NCBI GenBank assembly: GCA_002105175.1
Contig: MCGE01000035.1
Coordinates: 360,406 to 424,405 of the forward strand
Source: Absidia repens
Taxonomy: Eukaryota > Mucoromycota > Mucoromycetes > Mucorales > Cunninghamellaceae
Direction: 5' to 3'
Length of the DNA stretch: 64,000 nucleotides
The first letter of the stretch is position 1; the number at the start of each line of letters is the position of its first letter. Positions 46,147-57,467 of this stretch are shown in pieces. A program made the position numbers and the translations under genes. The notes beneath the pieces were generated by a model. That model saw only the letters and a list, made by a program, of their open reading frames with translations, ran no database searches and was not told the DNA's origin.

Positions 46147-47429
46147 AGTATGATATATATATAAAAAAAAAAAAAGAGAATAAGGGAAGGATCTTGATGG
46201 ATGTTCTTTTTAAGAAAATATAAGGAGTCAGAGTCATGTAGTCAGCACATGTAAATGATATATCATGACTGTAAAATAAATAAATAAATTACTGATGGGA
46301 AACATTTCATAGTGCTGATACTGGAATCATCGGCTTTACGATTAAAGTACCCACTACTGTTTACAAAAGCTCCTTTTGATTTCGCCCAATTTCGTTCCAC
46401 AAAAAGGAAAAAAAAAGTCTGCGAAACCTAGGCGACGCAAAGGTACAAAGTAAGTGATATAGTTGGTTGGTCTTTTTATTTAGTATTCAGGTGAGTTATC
46501 CTATAATGATTTGATGTGATATTGGGCATGTAATTTAGTGGGGGATGAAGTGTGATGGGAATAAAGTGAAGGGAAGTATATGTCAAATGTCAAAAGTGGA
46601 GAAGGCTGGAGCAGGGTATAAATAAAGTAAAGATGAAGGAGATGTGGAATAGATTTGGGTATCACAAATATGCCTACTTTTTTTGATACGTACTCTAGAT
46701 TTTAAACGTAAATGGATGACTCAGACTGGACCTCAGCTTCTTTAACGAGGTTTCATCAATGTCATGAGTATTGCAACAACATCCTCAGAAAGGCGAAGGC
46801 GGTTTTTTTCGCTCACTAGTCAACAATATTGAATTTTGGATACGTTAGAAGATCGCTCCAAAAAAAAAAAGGAAAGTACTGCAAGGCACCAATATCTTGA
46901 GTGCGACAAGTGCGAATGACTGTCTAACTGGATTATTTATTGCTACATATTATAGTATCATCCATCACTCCTATTATGGTACGGCTCACTTATAATATCA
47001 AATTTTAGGCATGATCCTAGAAAGCTGATGGTTTTTTAAAAAATGGCCACCTCAAAAAAAAATAATGTATAAACATGATAATTCAGACCTTTAAGAACAA
47101 AACGTGTACATCAGTTTGTTTTTTTTATAGAAAAGAAAAAGTTATCAGCCTTCAAAAAAAAAAAAAAAGGATTTGAAACGTATCTGATGTACTAAAAAGG
47201 AAAATGATATGATATGTGCATTTATTTTGTAAAACACCGCGAAAACTGTGGTAAAAAATTTTACCCCTAAAAACCAGGTCCTGTTTTTTGCTCGTTCCTG
47301 TTCCGATATCAAGCGTAGTTAGTAGATGTAAATTGTAAGACTTGCAACCGAAGATTAGTTTATATATTTTCAATTTTATTTATTATTTGTACAATAAAAA
47401 GTGCTGTCCCTTCTTTTTTTTTTGTTGTT
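46147..47429. other. C3 upstream region and unique spacer
   Basis: 46147-46680 is the C cassette 5' part, ending gatttgggtatcacaaatatgcctact and T(7). 46681-47429 has no match in the window and no open frame that looks like a gene; it contains stretches such as cggtttttttcgctcactag. I see no recognised feature in it. Confidence 0.5.
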
Positions 47430-47800
47430 GTTGTTGTTGTTGTACGCACAGACCACATACACACACACCCGTTTTTTTTTTCTGCTTATAATAAGCCTAT
47501 ATATGTACATTTGGTAAGACAATCAAACAATGAGAAAGAATAATGGTAGAAAAAGACAAGACAAAGTTTATTCAGTAGTAATTATAACAATGACAACCAA
47601 TACTAAACTAGTCCTGACACTAATCCTAGTTGAACATCACCTCATTGAGATCAATAAAATGGCGGTGACTTGGGAAAATAAAAAAGTATAAAATAGAGCA
47701 GTATCATATCCTATTTTTCTTTTTCAACACACACACAAAAAGATTATAATAAAGGAGTACTAAGCACGACAGTCGGGCCCCAAGAGGTGTCAGATTTGCA
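47430..47800. repeat. Diverged M3 copy and 118-bp-type remnant
   Basis: 47480-47640 resembles M3 (actaaactagtcctgacactaatcc). 47755-47790 retains taagcacgacagtcgggccccaag of the 118-bp repeat. Older than the copies to the left. Confidence 0.45.
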
Positions 47801-47940
47801 ACCTATAAAAAAAAAGCATTAGTTTTTGATGAAGAAAAGAGCAACATCAACACGGAACCAAACTCCCAAACCTGGAAGATTGTCAAAACAACCCTTAGTG
47901 TTGATATCCTTCCAGCTTGTCTAACGGTCCTCCTACTAGT

Positions 47941-48069
47941 CTATCGTTCAACAATATCAGTGTAAAAACGATAAAGGGCGTTCGTCATGAGCAGGCCTAG
48001 CAGGGCTAATAGCAAGATAGCATACGAAAGGTGTTGCGTATATAAAAATTGGTGTTCATTGAGAACCAT
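47941..48069 (-). CDS. Possible small single-pass membrane protein, 42 residues
   Basis: ATG 48069 to TAG 47941 encodes an N-terminal polar part (MVLNEHQFLYTQ), one strongly hydrophobic segment of about 18 residues (SYAILLLALLGLLMTNAL) and a charged end (YRFYTDIVER). A good 3' splice site (ctttgattcacag) lies 8 nt upstream of the ATG, suggesting a 5' UTR intron. Small ER or mitochondrial membrane subunits of this size are common in fungi, but I cannot name the family. Chance is not excluded at this length. Confidence 0.35.
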   Translation of the reverse strand: MVLNEHQFLYTQHLSYAILLLALLGLLMTNALYRFYTDIVER

Positions 48070-48280
48070 CCGAGACACTGTGAATCAAAGGAAAAATGTA
48101 TCATTATCACTATGTTCATAAAAGCCCTTTTTTTTTTTTTTTTTACTTATCTTTCTTATTGATGAGTGACAACTTTTTTTCGTTTCTGCATGGGAAGAAA
48201 GGGACTGAAAAAAAAAAAAAGGTACGCTGGTCGGGGTTTAATGACTCGATAAATAGATAAATACAATTTTCGTCTGCTCA

Positions 48281-49281
48281 ATGTTGTCTCGTTCTTTTTT
48301 TTTTTTAACCATGCATCCACCTCAACCTCACGGTCCATCAAAAGACTTTATCTTGACAATGGACGATTGTAAAAGCTCAACTCCAATACATTTGTTGCCA
48401 ATCTTCCCCTCAAACACTACCCATCATTGCCACAGCCATCCCAAGCTTTTTACAGTCAGAACCCACACATCGCCAACCCAAAGACTGCTCATCCAACAAT
48501 CAAAGTCTACCCTCAAACGTATCAGTAACCCCTTCATATAACGGCGTCTTTTTGCCTGTATTGCGAAAGGGTATGGAATTATTTGAATGATGGAATGGTA
48601 CGGCTACAGTTTTTGTGGAATCATATAACAAGGTCATCAACAACAACAAGCAAAAATAGCGGAATGGGCGAAACTGCAAGCAAGCACGGAACGATAAGAA
48701 ATTGATCCATTTGACGCAGGTGGAACTACTTGGGACAAAGAGTTCACTTCTAAGCTGTTGAAGAAGGCCTTGCATGAATCTTTGGGGAGTCGGTAAGAAG
48801 AACAAATACAGATAGAGTCAAACTGAGAAATACAGTATATCTTACTTCTCTTTTATTTCCCATATGCGGACAACGAAAACGACGATGGCCGGCAGGAACA
48901 GCAAGAAACAGTTCATCGGACGACGATAATGTAAGGATGCTCACAGCACTGAAGACAATCAACCAAACTTCGCCAGCGCTTCTCCGAATCAAATTCCAGT
49001 CTGTCGGCGGCCGAACGAAACACAATGGGGGTAAGACTTCCCCCCTTGCATAAAAATAAAGCACGGTTGATTTTTACCCTTTTATTTTATTTTCTAGTCT
49101 TGGCTTATCGTCCATCTTTGAACTTTGTCAATGAAGATTCCCGAAGGATAAAGGTCTCTGTTTACGGAAGCAGATTGGGCTATATTACGGTCATGCAGCA
49201 ACAATCGGTTTAGATCAGCGCCATTTGAATTGCCATCCACCTTGGATGGGATCAAGTAGTCGAGGTAAATGAAAAGAAACC

Positions 49282-49336
<55 letters not shown>

Positions 49337-50215
49337 TACTGCGTGTTTTGATACTCTCCATCTGTTTACATGCTTGTAGCTTGCCGACAAGGAAAAAGCG
49401 AGCGCTGCAAAATTATATGTGGCCCGCCAACTGATGGATGAACCTAGCGATATCAATCTGATCAAGGGATTACAAATGATGGAACAACTGTATGTGCTAT
49501 CTATTATACAATATTTTTTATATGCGAAGCGTCTCACTGGGTCGGAGTTGTTGTTTTTTTAGGCTGATTTTACCTTCAAGCGTCATGCACGTCTAACCCA
49601 CTCAGCTTGGCTATACTATAACTCCCTTCCCCCCAGTTCAACTCCTGGGTCCGTATCCTCCACCATTCCAAACTCCATTCACTCCCACAGGCGTCCTCCA
49701 GTTATCGGCCCCAGACTCTGGAAAACCTTTTGGAGTATCCAAACTTCCCCCACAGCCTCTCGCAATGTCTGGTACCGTCTTCTCCACCGCGAAAATGGCC
49801 AACCTTTTCCATTCTCCATTCATTTCTACCTAATTTGGTACCCACCCCCTTTTTGCTCCTTCTGTCCCGCCACGCACGCCGACCTCTTCCATATGGCCAT
49901 CGCCTGCCCATCCATCCTCGAAATATGGGAATCTATCTGGGAGTATCATTTTATTTACACCCCTTTCACCACCAATGGTCTGTGGCTCGCCTTGACCTGC
50001 CTCCGTTTTCCCTCAAGCGTCATGCCGTTATGTTAGATCCGATCAATCTCCGTTAGTGTCCTGAAGATGATCTGGCGTTCAAGATCTGGGATTCCATTGA
50101 TCGACAGTCTTTTTTCGTGACTCTTCTCCCCAATTGCTACAAAAAATGTAAGAACAACATCTATTTACATCCTATTCTAATTTTTTTTTTTTGTTTCTCC
50201 TTCCTAGTGCGGAAA
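48281..50215 (+). pseudogene. Decayed multi-exon gene of unknown family, split by a LINE fragment
   Basis: Protein-like blocks with splice signals: PPQPHGPSKDFIL near 48310-48345; AEWAKLQAS then FDAGGTTWDKEFTSKLLKKALHESLG near 48660-48792 (donor gtaaga); DAHSTEDNQPNFASASP near 48938; YYGHAATIGLDQRHLN near 49180-49263 (donor gtaaat, followed by 51 T at 49285-49335); ADKEKASAAKLYVARQLMDE...GLQMMEQL at about 49382-49489; then ADFTFKRHA, interrupted at 49589; and CPEDDLAFKIWDSIDRQSFF near 50060-50110. Frame changes and stops (for example the TAG near 50055) show decay. The short-helix spacing hints at a Sel1/TPR-like protein, but this is weak. Confidence 0.4.
49589..50012 (+). mobile_element. Internal LINE fragment inserted in an exon with 13-bp duplication
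   Basis: 424 bp on the plus strand match the LINE region at about 4385-4805 (LTHSAWLYYNSLPP, RNVWYRLLHRENG, CSFCPATHADLFHMAIACPS). Both LINE ends are missing and there is no poly(A). The insertion is flanked by TCAAGCGTCATGC at 49576-49588 and 50013-50025. Removing one copy and the insert joins the surrounding exon in one frame (FTFKRHAVML), so the duplication arose at insertion. Confidence 0.8.
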
Positions 50216-50224
50216 CGACAAATG

Positions 50225-50580
50225 AATACTGTGCGACTGTAATAATTTGAGTATAGGTAAAGTCAATCAAATAAGGGATATAACAGATATGGTTTTTATT
50301 GAATACATAGAATGACAGTGGGTTTTTATAGTAAAAATAGGGGAAGCGGATGTTGGAATAATGGATTATTGGTAGAGTTCGAGATGAGGGAATAAAATAG
50401 TGTATTATGGAATAGATAAATGACTAACCTTTTGATCTTGATTGTAGACCAAGTGAAACATAGCCAGTGTAAGATTATGCTGGAGAGTGACAAGGTACAA
50501 TTGTTGCGACGCGATGGGTAACCGCGTATCTGACATGTGTGGATGATGACAAAGTGACAAATACGACAGCGACGATGAAG
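50225..50580 (-). repeat. S element, fourth copy (inverted)
   Basis: Matches 15040-15370 in the same orientation (tataacagatatggtttttattgaata, ggattattggtagag, gtgacaaggtacaattgttg). It sits between two exon groups of decayed genes. Confidence 0.7.
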
Positions 50581-51437
50581 CAACAACAATACCCAGCAGA
50601 AAGTGGTTCGATAATCAGCTTCAAAATTGATTTCCGAATATTACTCCACCACCATCATTATCAAGATCATGACCGCAAATATGAAAAGGATATAGATCTG
50701 GAGGCCGGGGAAGCCGCGAAAAACATTGAGGAAGCAAAGGTGAAGGCTGATCACCTGAAGCTGGCCCGTGAAGCAAAGGATGTATTGGACCGGTTATCAA
50801 CGTTGATGGAAACGAAACTCATGAATTTAAAGGGGTTGCAATTCAGTTGGCAGGTAAAAACACGGTAATAGGGCAAGGGTTCTATGGACCGACAGAAAAC
50901 CATATATCATGATCTGATTACCTTTTTTTTTTTTTTTTTTTTTTTTTTCTTGTTGTAAAAGGACTGCAGGGCGAAATATCCACAATTCACCTTCATGAAA
51001 GCGGTGTTTATGTTTTGATCCCAGGTTCTCGGCTTATCTGTCCTCAATCATACGCATCCCTCCCACGATTTTACCCTACAATGAAGGCATTATTATAATT
51101 ACGAGTAAGTATTGGGCTGTGTATTCTTAAAGATTTCTCTGCTCGTGGCACTCATGAACAATATTTTTTTTTTTTTATATAGGCCGAACTGGAGGCTACC
51201 GCCCTTGTTGTGTTAGAACAGTTGGAACTGGCAAAGGAAAAGCGGAACTCATTTGGCATTACGTTTGGTCGGGCCGGGCCCCTCTCTACCAGAATCACAA
51301 GCAAAGCGATCAAAAAAAGCTACATGGTACTCTCCTCCCCAATGATTGGATTAGTTTTCTGTACTCTTATTCAACTTGATGACTCTTTTTGCTATATATA
51401 TGAAGATAGTATTATGTTTTACAATGTTATGACTTAG
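50539..51437 (+). pseudogene. Partial hypothetical gene, three exon blocks
   Basis: Block 1 50539-50853: Lys/Glu-rich helical segment DHDRKYEKDIDLEAGEAAKN...LAREAKDVLDRLSTLMETK, ending at a GTAAAA donor. Block 2 from 50970 (acceptor ggactgcag, phase 0): GEISTIHLHESGVYVLIPGSRLICP, ending in a stop shortly before a GTAAGT donor. Block 3 from about 51183: ELEATALVVLEQLELAKEKRNSFGITFGRAGPL..., stop at 51435. The family was not recognised. The start overlaps the S repeat, so the true 5' end is probably lost. An AATAAA signal follows at 51440. Confidence 0.45.
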
Positions 51438-52329
51438 TAAATAAAAGACGACTCTCTGATGTTTATTTTTAATGATGTGATTGCTTTTTTATTGTGTGAT
51501 TGGGGTCAAATCGGGTTTGTCAGGGAGGGGGGAATCCTTAAGTGGTAGAGAATTTATGCATTATGTATGAATGTCTGCCGAACGATTGCAGTAGTGTGAA
51601 GAAAGGTCATACCGAGACAGAATGACTATAAGAAAAGCACAAAAAGTTAAGCCGTCCGATTAGCGATTATCCATGGAATTACATGTCGTATCTCTATAGG
51701 CTAAGGACTACTGTACACAGTATGAATAAACAATATGTACCCACATATACACACATAAATCTCATCACTACACAGCATATGTACATACAAACTATTACAA
51801 ATATTTTTATTATTATTTACCAGCAAAGGATAGAAAAAAAAAAGATAATGGAACGATAATAAAATAATAAGCAGTGATAAGAAAAAAGAGGATAATGGAA
51901 ATAAAATCTAAAAGGGATATGTAGTGGCATCATACTCCTATGTTTCTCTCCCCACCTCTCCTCTCTAGTATGTAGTATCTTTATTAATTTACATACAATA
52001 GTATAGTCCCCCGCCCCTTCTTTTTATTCTATCCTACCAGTGGTGTATTTAATGTATTATTCAATAAATAAAATGAATAAAAGAATAAAAAAGGATGAAA
52101 CGTTTTATTTCAGATAGAGTAAGAAATTGTATACATAAAAAAAAAAAAAAAAGAATGAGCATAAGAGTAATATACGTAAACTGCTGCATACTGTGGGAAG
52201 GCGTGGGGAGGGGTGCCAGAATGGAGTGCCCAAAAGTATAAAATGGTTTTAAGAAAATTTAAAAATCTTAAAACCGTTTCACGCGCAGTCGGAATTCGGT
52301 TTACGTGGGGAACCCCGAAAAAAAAAGAT
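51438..52329. other. Spacer, no gene recognised
   Basis: A/T-rich sequence with AATAAA-like runs near 52065-52090 and an A tract at 52138-52153. Nothing further seen. Confidence 0.45.
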
Positions 52330-53106
52330 CGCTTTTTCTCTTTTTTTTTTTGTCGAATGAAGGGTCATTGGGATTAGGTGAACTTTAGTTTAGCATTAGA
52401 TCTTGAATCAGGGGCGTTTTGATAAATGCATGACAAACATGCTTGGGAAACCGCTTTCATTTCGGATCTCTGATTTGGGAATGCCAATTGATTAGTTCTT
52501 TGTTGGTAGAATAGTATCATGGAGCCGTCACTAGCTTAGCTTCGTGTTGGTTGTCATAGTTTTATATCTACATTTGAATAAAAATATGCTTTACTTTTTT
52601 TCCATTAGTATTCTTACAAGTTTAATTGTCTAGTTGACAGGGATGCAACAACTAGATTGGGGTTATGTTTATGGTTGTATTTTTTTTTTCTTATTAACAA
52701 TAGCGTGTATTAGCGCTAGGTTGATTTTATATCATACAGTATGGGTTATAAAATTGGATGGACAGAAGTTTGACCCCTTTTTTAATATAGCAGTTAAACT
52801 CTCCTCTTATTGTATATACTACAACCATTACATTATCTTTTATTCTTTTGTTCACACACACATAATGGCGTGTGCAAGCGCATGTAGGCGTACGCCACTT
52901 AGTTTGAATATATCCCACACTTTATTTGTATCTCTTTTCTTCACAGATAAAAATCACTTTTATTGACCCTTTTAAAACGAAGAGGCTTCATCACTTGGGT
53001 ATTAGGTATGATAAAAACTAAATAAAATAGCACATGCCACTTTAATCAAAATGTGATAAACCTTCGACTTTTCTCTTTTTAAAAAAAGATTATGGAGAGA
53101 TCGACA

Positions 53107-53108
<2 letters not shown>
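52330..53108 (-). repeat. Inverted, diverged M3 copy
   Basis: 52380-52600 read on the minus strand resembles M3 (cttgaatcaggggcgtttt, tatctacatttgaataaaaatatg). A 110-residue frame at 52634-52966 is hydrophobic and low-complexity and is not called. A T tract (53109-53138) ends the interval. Confidence 0.5.
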
Positions 53109-53141
<33 letters not shown>

Positions 53142-53452
53142 TGCAAAATCCAATTAAAAATTATTATAATTGATATCAGTAGAGTTGGATTCAAGGCTAC
53201 TATAGATGATTTCTTTTTCGGCCTGCTCCTGATTGCCATGATAAAAAAAAAAAAAAAAAAAAAAAGGTGTCCTAGCGTTAAAATCGCACTAGTAGTTCTA
53301 CAGCGCATCTATCACTACATTCAACTTACGTGATCACCTATATCAAGGTTGGTCAAATCATCTTTAATATCATGATGTGAATCCAATTGTTCAGAAGTGG
53401 TAGCAGTAGGATTCATAAACTTCAACTTTTTTTGTATTTTGGAGCGGACCTT
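53109..53452 (-). pseudogene. Family C orphan exons 1 and 2 (C4)
   Basis: Exon 1 (53452-53330) and exon 2 (53228-53141) match C1-C3 with donors and acceptors conserved. The start codon has become AAG (ctt on the plus strand, 53450-53452). Intron 2 runs into a 30-bp T tract (53109-53138), beyond which exon 3, with the F-box and LRRs, is absent. Cannot encode a family protein. Confidence 0.85.
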
Positions 53453-54239
53453 AGTATGATTTATGCAAATAAAAAAGAGAGAATAAGGGAAGGATCTTGA
53501 TGGATGTTCTTTTTAAGAAAATATAAGGAGTCAGAGTCATGTAGTCAGCACATGGATATGATACATCATGACTGTAAAAATAAATAAATAAAATACACGA
53601 TGGGAAGAATTTCAGAGTGCTGGCACTGAAATCATCGGCATTACCATCAAAGTACTCACTACTGTTTACAAAAGTCCCTTTTGATTTCGCCCAATTTCGT
53701 CCCACAAAAAAAAAAAAGAAAAAAGTCCTCGAAACCTAGGCGACGCAAAGGTACAAGGTAAGTGATATAATTGATTGGTCTTTTTATTTAGTATTCAAAC
53801 ATGTCATATTTATATCTTTTTCTATAGCTAGGTGAGTCATTCTATATTGATTTGATGTGATATTGGGTATGTGATTTAGCGGAGATGAAGTGTGATGGGA
53901 ATAAAGTGAAGGGAAGTATGTGTCAAATGTCAAAAGTAAAGAAGTCTGGAGCGGGGTCTAAACGAAGTAAAGATGAAGACGAATTTGGGATTTTTATTTT
54001 TTGCTGTTTTATGGCACTGAGACTGTTAAGTCATAATTTGCCCAGCTGGGTTCAAAATGGAATGTGAGAGACTAAAAAAGTCCTAGGGGCAAGGAATAAA
54101 AAGGGAAGGAGATATGTGTAAAGAAGGAGGACTGATTGGAGGTGGTACAATGGATAAACCAGGTGAGAATAAAGAAAAGAGTAGAAAGAAAAAAGAAAGA
54201 AAAATAAAATAAAATAAAATAAATGAGTGTACTAACGGG
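53453..54239. repeat. C cassette 5' part (C4) and spacer
   Basis: 53453-53985 matches the upstream part of the C cassettes (gtctgcgaaacctaggcgacgc with one change, tgtgatattggg), ending gaatttggg. 53990-54239 is unique, with an (aaaat)n-like run near 54200. No gene. Confidence 0.55.
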
Positions 54240-56157
54240 CTACACTAGGTGAGCGGAGGGAGGGAGGGAAGGAGGGGTGGTTGGGGCGAGTGCATTCCAG
54301 ATAATTTGGCGGTCGACGGTATCATAAGCTGATTTGATATCCAGGAACGCAAGGACAGGTGATTGTTTGTGGCGAAGACGGTGGAGACGACAGAGTTCGG
54401 TGAGACAAAGCACTTGATCAAGGGTACCACGTTGAGGACGGAAGCCACCTTGGGCAATATCAAATGCCGGTGTGCAATCACGGAGGGGCGCTGCAAGGCA
54501 TTTCTCGAGAATCTTGCGGAAAATAGATGTCAGACTGATGGGACGAAAGTTGGCAGGGTCGGTAGGGTCGCCTTTTTGTGGAGGGGGATGACTTGGGCAG
54601 TGCGCCACAGATGGGGTGTGAGACCGGTTTTCCAGCAAAGGTTGAAAAAGGGAAGGAGGAGGAGAGAGAGCTGTTCGTTGATGGGTTGGAGTACTTCGCT
54701 GATGATGGAATCGATACCGGGTGCCTTTTTCCGTGCCAGTTGTTTGATAGCAAAGGTGATATCTGAGGTGGAGAAAGGGGGTGGGGAGTCAGGTGGGGAG
54801 GGCGATGGGGATGGGGGAGGACGTGTGGAGGGGTCGAGGAGGTGGCCGGAATAGATTTGCTGAAAGTGGTTGGCAAGTTGGTTGACAGCGTGCTGTGGTC
54901 CTAAGGGATGGGTGAAGGTGGGGTGGATGGTCCTGCTGGTCTTGATACGTTTGATCTTTGCTGCTACTTTGCTGAAATCCAGACTATTCATTGAATCGCA
55001 GAATTGTCGCCATAGCTGTCGTTTCCGTTTGTTGATCAAGCGTCTGAGGAGTGCCCGGGCACGTTGGTGTTCAATCCACCATTCGAGTTTGTTGATGCCA
55101 ATGGATTTGCGCCATTTCTGATAAAAATATTCCCGTTGTTGTACTGCTTCGTCCATTTCCACTGTCCAGAACGTCGATGTTTTTTCGGTGGGTGTACGTC
55201 TTCCGATCGTCGTATCGAGGGAATGATGGATAGCGTTGTTGAGATCGTCGTTGAGATTGTCGATGATTTGCTGGTCTATCTGGAGGTCGGCGGGGGTTGT
55301 GTAAGTGTCGTCACGGATGGTGAGTTCTTCCAGTAGTTGTTGGGACTCAAGAAGGAATGTGTTGACGTAGTGGTCGTAGTATCGTTGTTGATGGAGTCGG
55401 TCGAGTTTCCAAAGCAAACGTTGATGTTGTGGTTTGGGGGAGGAGGTGGTGGGGCGGTGGTAAAGGTGAAGTGGATGAGCTTGTGGTCTGAACCTAAGGA
55501 AAGGTCGTCCCGGATGGTCATGGATGGCATGGCGGTGAAGGGGCGTGTGGACATAATCCAATCTACAATACTACTGCCTTGGTATTTGATTAGTGTATAC
55601 TGACCTTTGGTGAGGAGGGAATTCCAGATCATGATGTCGTTGTTGTGAGTCCAGTCTTCAAGTAATTTTCCTCGTGGTGTGGTGCGGTGATCGCCTAATG
55701 TATCACGTAGCCGTGCATTGACATCTCCGCAGATAATGGTGTTTGTGCTGTGTGGGTGATGTAATGGCAATGAACTAATGATAATGAGAGCGATAGTGTC
55801 ATCGAATGATGGTGGTAGATATAAGCAATGGATGAGGGTGTGATTGGTGATGAAGGAGAGGACGTATTGCCGATATTCAGGGGGGAGACTGTGGGGAAGG
55901 TGATGGATGGGATGGGGGTAGGAGGGGTTGATGAGGAGAGAGATGCCCATTTTTCCGACGTATGCGTGTGGGTGGGATTTGAAGCCATAGGTGTGGAGTT
56001 GTAACCATGTGGTATCGAGTTTATTTGGGGAGATAAGCCATGTCTCTGTGAGCAGGAGGAGATCGGTGTGTTGTGTATGGACGAGGAGGGGTGCGATTGC
56101 AGATTTGTTGGTGCCGTTGATGTTGAGTAATGATAACGTAGTGGTTGTACTAATCAT
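54240..56157 (-). pseudogene. LINE (third lineage) ORF2: endonuclease and partial RT, 3'-truncated
   Basis: ATG 56157 opens an APE-type endonuclease (LLNINGTNKSAI, LLLLTETWL, IICGDVNARL, GSDHKLIHF). A frameshift near a C-rich tract at about 55435-55460 moves it to the frame of QRLLWKLDRLHQQ. A second shift at about 54572 (HKKGDP context, one G missing) leads into the RT start NFRPISLTSIFRKILE and FLDIKSAYDTVDR. The element stops at 54240 before the catalytic xADD motif: a 3' truncation, which is not the usual 5' truncation of LINEs. Sequence is only distantly related to the LINE at 3857-9690. Confidence 0.8.
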
Positions 56158-56162
56158 TGGTA

Positions 56163-56557
56163 TTACTGTTGGGTGGGGTTAGGTGTGCTGGTGGTAGTGT
56201 CGGCACGGAGGAAGTCCGCGTCAGAGGTGGTGTGGTCCGTAGTCTCATGTGGGGCAAGGTCATTCAGGACGATGTTTCGTTCTACCTCGTCGATCCATCC
56301 TTCTTGCATAAAGTATTCACTGACGGCATATCGTACAGGTGTGCGGATGAATTGTAAGGTGCGGGTCATACGTTGGTTAACGGTCTTGAATGCAAATTGT
56401 TCCTTTTCAAATTGGCTGGTGGAGTCGTCATTGAAGTCGGGGTTTTGGATGTGCTTTGGATCGAGGGGATCGAAGTCTTCGATGGGGATGATTCCAAATG
56501 TGGAAAGTTGGTGGAGAAATTCCTGTTCGAAGTCGTTGTGGATGAGGGTGGCAAAAA
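56163..56557 (-). pseudogene. LINE (third lineage) ORF1, C-terminal part
   Basis: Open frame of about 130 residues: DFEQEFLHQLSTFGI..., KTVNQRMTRTLQFIRTPVRYA, ending TPNPTQQ with TAA at 56165-56163. The ORF2 ATG follows after five nucleotides, the same spacing as in the first LINE. The 5' part is cut off at about 56557, where a purine-rich junction and another LINE fragment begin. No zinc knuckle in the remaining part. Confidence 0.65.
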
Positions 56558-56574
56558 GAAAGAAAAAGAGAATT

Positions 56575-57105
56575 TTTTTTTTAGGGCAATATAAATAGAA
56601 TTTTATTGCGGAATTTGAAACACATCGCAGAGAGGTGAATAGAGGGAATAAAAGAGTGGGAGAAAATAGATAATGTGTGAATTAGACGCTAAATGACTAA
56701 ACATAAAATGTTACTATCTCAGAACTAAAATGGGATGTCGTCTGTCTCAGGAGAGGTTGGAATGATGAAGGTGCGTGGAGGAGGACGAAGGCGAGAAAAC
56801 AGATGAGTGAAGGGCGATATTACATTTGATTTGTTGAATGGGGTGTTGTGTAAAATAAAGAGCCAGTGATGTCGTGAGATCGTTTGGAGAGTACAGGAGC
56901 AGAGTAATCAAAGGTGGATGGAGTTATCCATGTTTCCTGGAGCAACCAAAATTTCGGAGTAAATCGTGGATCATTTGTTGTTGAGGGGTACTAGTGGTAG
57001 AATGGCTTCAAATGATGCTTCCCATATTGGCCATTTCAGGGAACAGGAGTAGAATAGGTGATTCAAAGTTTCTAAAGAGAAAAAAAAAAAACAAAAAAAA
57101 ACGGG
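56575..57105 (-). mobile_element. 5'-truncated LINE 3' end (duplicate of 19851-20395)
   Basis: Nearly identical to 19851-20395 (cacatcgcagagaggtgaat, ggagttatccatgtttcctgg), with its A-tract end (T on plus) at 56572-56582. Its left neighbour is the ORF1 remnant instead of M3, but the aaagaaagaaaaag boundary motif is shared. Confidence 0.7.
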
Positions 57106-57467
57106 AGGCCAAAAAAACTAGAAAGCAAAATGCGGAACCTGAATCATCCAGCCTACCATAGTGCGAAAAATGCCGGAGGTCTTATCCCTTCACTATTTTT
57201 TTTTTTTTTCATCACACAAAAAAACCCGTTGACGACGCGCTGAGCACGACGATTGGTTCCAAGGGGCGTCCCATCATAGTGTGAAATGGCGAAGACTCTA
57301 ATTCCATCCCTTCAAAATCCACACTTTAATAAAAGAAACTCTGACACCCAATAAATCGAAAGATTTCCAAAAGCTCCAGCGGACCGCCAGAGCGTTTATT
57401 ATATAGAAATAATAATGAAGAAGAAGCCGGAAAACCCAGTTGATAAAGAAACCTTGCCCTTAAAAAA
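57106..57467. repeat. 118-bp-type repeats and tail
   Basis: Same order as at 20396-20749, to which it is closest (tagtgcgaaaaatgcc, gacgacgcgctgagcacgac). No gene. Confidence 0.6.

Noticed and set aside
52634..52966. 110-residue hydrophobic frame considered as a membrane protein
   Set aside because: Low-complexity, next to an M3 repeat, no splice or conservation support.
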